A DNA stretch of 64,000 nt from Stromatinia cepivora (taxonomy: Eukaryota > Ascomycota > Leotiomycetes > Helotiales > Sclerotiniaceae): positions 1,302,001-1,366,000 of the forward strand of contig RCTD01000014.1 of assembly GCA_014898415.1 (NCBI GenBank), in the 5' to 3' direction. Position numbers and translations under genes: made by a program. The notes under the pieces were generated by a model that was not told the origin of the DNA, ran no database searches, and worked only from the letters and a program-made list of their open reading frames with translations. Shown here piece after piece: positions 58,200-64,000 of this stretch (within the stretch, counting starts at the first letter, position 1; every line of letters starts with the position of its first letter).

Positions 58200-58530
58200 C
58201 CCCTGTCGATTTCGTTCAATTTGGTTAATTTGGTCAATTTGGTCAATTTGGTCGATTAACTTGGTCGATTTCGGAATTCACCATATTAACCACCCATCAT
58301 CACTATACCATAATTCAACCTCCTTCCCTTTTCTATTGAAACTTTTTCCTTTCAGAGGTTCCCCAAATCAAGGAGAATACGAATCAATATTAATTTAACC
58401 AATTGATGAACGATTTGGTCGATTTGGTCAATTCATTCGTCATTTTGGTCAATTTGGTCGATTAATTTGGTCAATTTGGTCAATTTCCAGTAAATTGACC
58501 AAATCAACCAAAATGACCAATCTAATTGAT
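58200..58530. repeat. AATTTGGTC minisatellite with terminal hairpin
   Basis: Units of AATTTGGTC or ATTTCGGTC-like sequence recur at 58206-58272 and 58408-58490, between the last coding region and the 3' LTR. A perfect 13-bp inverted repeat, ATTTGGTCAATTT (58474-58486) with AAATTGACCAAAT (58492-58504), has a 5-base loop. The same GGTCAATTT words also occur at 52095-52160 in the AT-rich DNA left of the element. Confidence 0.7.
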
Positions 58531-58632
58531 TTAAAGCTCATGAACCTTCACAAAACCTGGTTTCCGATCAAATAGCAATGGAACAGAGGAGTGAAACGCT
58601 CGAGGGCGAGCTTTTCCGAAGGGGGGGGGTAG

Positions 58633-58914
58633 TGTCACGAATCGTGAACCATAGGAGGCTAACCACGTGATACCTCTTATCTCCCACGTCCATTGATGAG
58701 CTGATCGTCCGTGCACATGCGTTACGATTCATGCGATTTAGTATGGTAAAATGGTGACCCTAATAACACATGCGCACAACCCCGCAGCTTACGAATGGGT
58801 ATTTGTATATATATATCTAGTCGCTCCTTACGAGCCATAGTTCTTCAGTTGTAGATTCTAAAGAACATAATTGACCCTGTTTATTCAGCTCTACTACGGC
58901 TCTTGTGCGTCACA
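58633..58914 (+). repeat. 3' LTR of the gypsy element
   Basis: 282 bp, preceded by the G-rich polypurine tract and followed by the target duplication GATCT. It differs from the 5' LTR at one position. Confidence 0.92.
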
Positions 58915-61900
58915 GATCTATAGAATAATTATTGTAACAATTTTGCAGATTTCAGAATTGAATATTTCAAATTCATTAATTCAAAGATTATATTTAGATT
59001 ATGTATTGAATTGAGAATAGGTAATTTGTTTGTCAAAAAGATAATACAATATATGGAGCTGATAATCAACAAAGTTTTAATTGAAATGCTCTATACTTTA
59101 TATATATCATAATCAAATGAACAAATTCGAAAAGCAAAAATGAATCGATACTTCCAATTCCGATCAAAAACTATCCTAAACCAAATCAAGATACTCAATA
59201 ACAATATATATTTGGATATCATTTCTGAAGATCTAATACCTTTATTCAATTCTAAAAAAAGAAAACAATTTGTACAAATGAATATAAGGTAATCATCTTC
59301 AATATAATATAAAGGAATTCAATCATTATAATTAGGTAAGAAACCAAAATCTTATATATTCAAGGAACTCCCAAATAATGAATATCAAAATCCAGAATGG
59401 AAATAATATTCAGTGTTATTATAATCATTATATGATAACAATGCATTATCCGAAGATGAAAAACTATTAAATAAAAAGAAATCTATCTATAATAAAGAAT
59501 TATCAAACAGATCATTTGATGATAAGAAATCTTTAAACAATAATAAACATTTCGGAAATGATTGTAAAATAGATAATATAAATCAAAATAATATTTATAT
59601 ATATTTTTATAGAAACAATAAAGAAGGAAAAGATTTATTTAATAATAAAGAAAACAATAATTTAGGAAATTATAAGAATAAATTATCCGATTATATATAT
59701 AGCAATAATATCGATTGTAATTTCAAAAACCTTAAAAAACTTTATAACAATACTAATAAATATATTGACCAAAATAATAATTTCGATTATAAATATACTA
59801 TCTTCTTCAACTATTATAAAAGAATCGATATTCATTTAAATCTTTATACAAAAATGTTCCTTATGATATTAAAGGAAAAGGTTTTTATATTCTATTATTT
59901 GAATCTCAATTACATTTCAAATATAATGAAGGGTATTTGCAAAATAATGAAAACATTTTTCGAAGAAGAAGGGCATCAATATAAATTCATAGAAAAATAG
60001 AATCATATAATATTCAAAATAATTATTATATAAAACCCTAGAAAATCGATATCAAAATACTTGGATATTATAATCATCAAATTTTGATATCTTCAAAAAA
60101 ATCTATTAAGAGAATTTCAAACAATTGTATATATCCAAAGAAAGATTTTCAATATATATAATCGTATATCAATATATAGTCAAGTATATTATTGACCTTC
60201 AAAATTTGTAATCGGATTTATTAAGGATCTATAAAATTTCATTTTTATATATAAGAAATTATATTCGAACGAAAACGAAACATTTTATATAGATCGAATA
60301 TATAATCAAAAGAATTTTAAGTATAATCGCAAATACAAATCCAATTAATGATTTCTTATTTGATCAAAAAGAATTAAAAGATATTTTGTTTATAAAAAAA
60401 AAGATTATTAATTAAATAAATATATAGAAGTTAAACAAATTGAATCGAAATATAAATATAGGGAATTATTCAAAAACAATAATAAGAACTTCGGATTATA
60501 TTTTGAATAATATATTATCGAATATAAAGGAACTTTATTGAATATCAATATTAATAAAGAATTCGTAATATATATTCAAAACGATTTAAAAAAGGATATA
60601 AAAAATAACGATCCAAAATATATTTGAATTTCATTTTATAGATCAATTAACAGAAAAAAAATTGTAATGAATTTATTCAATAAAGTAATAATATATATTT
60701 TGATTGATTTTATTAATGAATTAATTAATAAGATCAAAGAATACAAAACTTTCTTTTCGAAATATAATAACAAAAAGTTTCAGGGTATTATTATCGATAC
60801 AGGAGTATCCTAATGGTTTATAATAGGATTCAAATAATATCAAGTATATCAAAAAAATGTTAAGAATATTATATTGAATATAAATAGAATAAGAATTGCA
60901 AAAATAATATTCGAAATCGGAAAAACTGAATCAATTGGATCGATTCAATTGAATCTATTTTCAGGAATTATCGAATTCTATATTATGGAATTAGAAATAT
61001 TATTTTTATTATTGTTATAAGATATAAATCGATTTGGGGTATATTATAATAATATTATCGATATATTTGTATTATTAATTACAAATCACTTTTATATTCG
61101 CAAATTCAAATATATAATATTATTTTGGAATATAAAAATCCAGCAATTTATATAAATATCTATCGATATAAATAACTATTATTTAATCGAATCAGAAATA
61201 CAAAAATTGTATTGTTATTTCAATTATCTTTTTGCGGATAGATTTTATCGAGTTCTTTAATATACAGATTATATAAATGTTACTCAAAGAGATTTCAAGA
61301 AATTTATGAAATTCTACGAATATTATCAAAAATATAGAAAATCTTTAAATAGATTCAAGTTCAATTTTTGCAACAATATCGAATTTAATTATTCGATTAT
61401 AATCGATATTATATATATCAATAACAAATTAATATTATATATTATCGATAAAGGAATCAAATTCTAAATAATATAATAATTCAATAATATTAATACAAAG
61501 TATATATAGAATAAATTAAGAATATATTGAATAGATATATACTTAAGCTTATCAGATTATATCATTTACAATATCAGGAAAAACTTTGTAAACAAGGAAT
61601 TCAAATAATATATCGAGATAATAGCGATTATTACAAAAAACATATTTATCGAAGTATATTGATCGATCGGGATAATCGAATATTATTATCAAATTATTCG
61701 ATATATATATAATATCATCGAAAAAAAACTCAAAGATATTGGAATAACAAAAGAATCGGTATTGCAAATAATAATGAAAGCAATCAATAATATTACTGGC
61801 CCTAATGGAATTATACTTATCCTTTTAATATTCGGAATATATCCATAAATAAACGAATTCGATCTATTAGTATTTAATATTCAATAACAATCCAATATAA

Positions 61901-63795
61901 TCAAGAAAGCAAATAGTAAAATCAAAAAGCTTTAAATTAAAAGATAAATAATAAATATATTGAATCAATATAACAATTTAAATATAATTCTAATTTATGA
62001 ACTATCAATCAATTCAAAGATATAAATATAAAGAAAAGAAAACAATCAAATTACCAAATGAATAGGGTCATTTACATTACTACAAATCGAAAGCGAAACC
62101 TATACAATTCAATTATTAAACGGATTTATAATCTTTCGATCTATAATAATAAAATCTTATATAATCGAAACAATAATATCAATAAAACCCATTATATAAA
62201 CAGAATATATTGCAATAAAACAAATCCCTTAGGAAATATTCTTAAAGAACCTCAAAACCATTATCCAAAAGAAATTTAAAATCGTTTTAAAAAACACAAC
62301 AAAAGCGAATCCCGGTATCCTTCAAATAATCGTTTCTTTAATAAAAATATCATATAATACAACAAATACAATACCGATCAAAACTACAATAATATACCTT
62401 ATTAAGGATATAATAATAATACCAAATATAGTTATCTACCTTTAAAACAATAAAAAAGAAAATATTATTGGACCCTTCGACAAGAATCTGCTGATATCCG
62501 ATATACTTTAAAATTTATCGATTTATAAAGAATCAAGAAAAAAGGAAATTAATAACTTAATGAAAAACGGTGTATTTGAAATCATATAACAAACAGATAT
62601 ACTAAAAAGTATATGAATATTCAAATTAAGATTTATCGATGAGATCAAAAACGAAGGCATTAAAAAGGCATTCCCAAAATCGAAGCTTATAATCCAGATA
62701 TAAAATGATATAGAAAAGGGAATAATATTAATACAATCGCTTATAATTCAATAAACAAATCAATATTTGATATTAAGTATTATAACTATCCTATAATCAA
62801 CTATATAAACAACTTTGTATATTAAAGATATTATTCAAGCTTATATACAAACAATATTCAATCTAATACAATTGTTCTATATCCTACTATCTAAGGAAAT
62901 AGAACTCACAAAAAGAACACTATTACAAATAATCAAACCATTATATAATATACTAGAAACTGGAAATCATTGATTCAGTATTTACTATAATCACCACCTT
63001 ATTACACTCCAAATAATCTAATCAATCTATGACCTCTATCTAATGTATACCAAACAGGAAGACAAAGTATTCGGATTAATAAAACTTCAAATAGATAATA
63101 TAATCATTATAATTAATAAAGCATTCATAAATAAAGAATAAAAAGAATTCGAAAATATAAAGTTTCTTGTAAAGGATCGAAAAACTTTATTATTTGAGAA
63201 CCCCCTCAAATTCAACAGAATTATCATTATCTAAATAAACGACGATTCCATTTATATTAATCAGGAAAAACAATATACAAATCTATAATTCGTCAAAACA
63301 CAATTAATCAATATTTATAATATAAAAAGCAAAATTCGAAAAAATATAATCTTAAAGGATTAATATATTATTTAATATACAAAAGGAACTTATATTTCGA
63401 TAATATATTAATCAAAAATATCATTCGCTTTTTCTTTTATTATTCAAATTATCAATTCCAAAAAGGAAAATACGAAATTGATGAATAAAACAATTCAATA
63501 ACAAATAGATAATTCAACTAAAGGATTGAAATTCATATTACTCAATCTCGATTCATTGAAACTAGTAGTATTCATAAATATATTATTCATTAATAATCAA
63601 AATCTATCCTTACAAATCGAATATATCATTATATTAATGAATAAGAACAATAAAGCGAATCTAATTCATTAATTATCCATCAAATACAAAAGAATTATTA
63701 GAAATATACTAATATCAGAATTTTATAATATAACCTTAGGATTCGATGTTAATACAATACTCAAAAACATTATCGAAGGTATATTACCAAAGTAT
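58915..63795 (+). mobile_element. Heavily RIP-mutated Ty1/copia retrotransposon (relic)
   Basis: This is extremely AT-rich DNA in which a copia-type polyprotein can still be read through many stops. Protease: GIIIDTGVS near 60785-60810, then KTESIGSIQLNLFSGIIEFY and RFGVYYNNI. Integrase: an N-terminal region with KFMKFYEYYQKYRKSLNRFK, then FNYSIIIDIIYINNK (near 61380-61430), IIYNIRKNFVNKEFK and NGIILILLIFGIYP. Reverse transcriptase: KEINNLMKNGVFEII and FIDEIKNEGIKKAF (62540-62670), QAYIQTIFNLIQLFYI and KPLYNILETGNH (62835-62970). RNase H: STKGLKFILLNLDSLKLVVF to NKANLIH (63520-63670). The order protease-integrase-RT is diagnostic of Ty1/copia. Gag presumably lies in 59150-60650 but is unreadable. 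Confidence 0.85.
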
Positions 63796-64000
63796 TACAA
63801 CGGATTAGTAACAGGCTGTAGAATCACTAATGTATAGACTATAATGGTATTATAGGCCTTGATGATTCAGTTGTAGTATATTAGGGGATATTAGGTATTC
63901 AAGAGAGCTTTAAGTATGTATATAGTATTAATTATAGGATATCCTAAATTATAGAATATAGTTTTTGGGATAATAGATTTTAGGAAAGATAGAATATAAT
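63796..64000. other. Sequence of different composition at the right edge
   Basis: After an RNase H-like piece ending near 63780, base composition changes and the expected remainder of copia RNase H is not readable. GTAACAGGCTGTAGAATCAC and the following bases could be the end of the element, another insertion, or flanking DNA. The window stops too soon to tell. Confidence 0.35.

Larger units (their letters stand above)
52595..58914 (+). mobile_element. Ty3/gypsy chromovirus-type LTR retrotransposon (defective)
   Basis: The element is 6320 bp, with 282-bp LTRs at 52595-52876 and 58633-58914 that differ at one base. The target duplication GATCT is intact on both sides (52590-52594, 58915-58919). 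The order is LTR, gag, protease, reverse transcriptase, RNase H, integrase, chromodomain, LTR, as in chromoviruses. Coding regions are interrupted by several in-frame stops and a deletion in reverse transcriptase. A purine run with G9 (near 58621) just before the 3' LTR is the polypurine tract. The base next to the 5' LTR (TTATCTACAACTC) should be the primer site, but I could not match it to a tRNA. Confidence 0.93.

Noticed and set aside
61527..62279. Small frames of 61-73 codons in AT-rich DNA
   Set aside because: They are pieces of the decayed copia integrase or its reverse strand, not genes.

Overview
This window looks like nuclear DNA of a filamentous ascomycete (Pezizomycotina). Coding regions are broken by short introns of mostly 47-110 nt with GTAAGT-like donors, CTAAC/CTGAC branch sites and CAG/TAG acceptors. 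Housekeeping orthologues are clear (ISY1, MVP1, DCN1, PRP19, RRB1, two mitochondrial ribosomal proteins), and old transposons carry C-to-T/G-to-A damage typical of repeat-induced point mutation (RIP). A Leotiomycete such as a Sclerotiniaceae relative would fit, but that is an impression and was not tested.

Layout. 0-5.5 kb is gene-poor: the spliced 3' end of an unidentified gene, a decayed tandem array, a TA-flanked 518-bp MITE, an orphan exon-like stretch and a frameshifted glutathione-transferase-like remnant. 5.5-36 kb is the gene-dense core: a TPR protein (-), ISY1 (+), a doubtful minus-strand gene, a patatin-like phospholipase (+), a GT90/CAP10-type glycosyltransferase (-), mitoribosomal uL15m (+), sorting nexin MVP1 (+, with a pogo-like MITE in its promoter), DCN1 (+), mitoribosomal bS6m (-), RRB1 (+), a conserved fungal protein of unknown function (+), OHCU decarboxylase (-), PRP19 (+) and a SIM-plus-RING protein (+). 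36-45.4 kb is a gene desert of about 9.5 kb, rich in simple repeats and containing an array of related short hairpins. It precedes a 1191-residue two-C2H2-finger fungal_trans-type transcription factor. From 51.4 kb to the right edge is nested transposon DNA: a solo LTR and a complete Ty3/gypsy chromovirus copy (282-bp LTRs, 5-bp target duplications), both apparently sitting inside a much older, extremely AT-rich, heavily mutated Ty1/copia element.

Functional grouping. ISY1 and PRP19 belong to the spliceosomal Nineteen Complex. uL15m and bS6m serve the mitochondrial ribosome, and RRB1 serves cytosolic ribosome assembly. DCN1 (cullin neddylation), PRP19 (U-box ligase) and the SIM/RING protein (possible SUMO-targeted ligase) are ubiquitin-system genes. 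Splice structures were derived by eye from frame continuity, splice consensus and family resemblance. No search, alignment or folding program was run.
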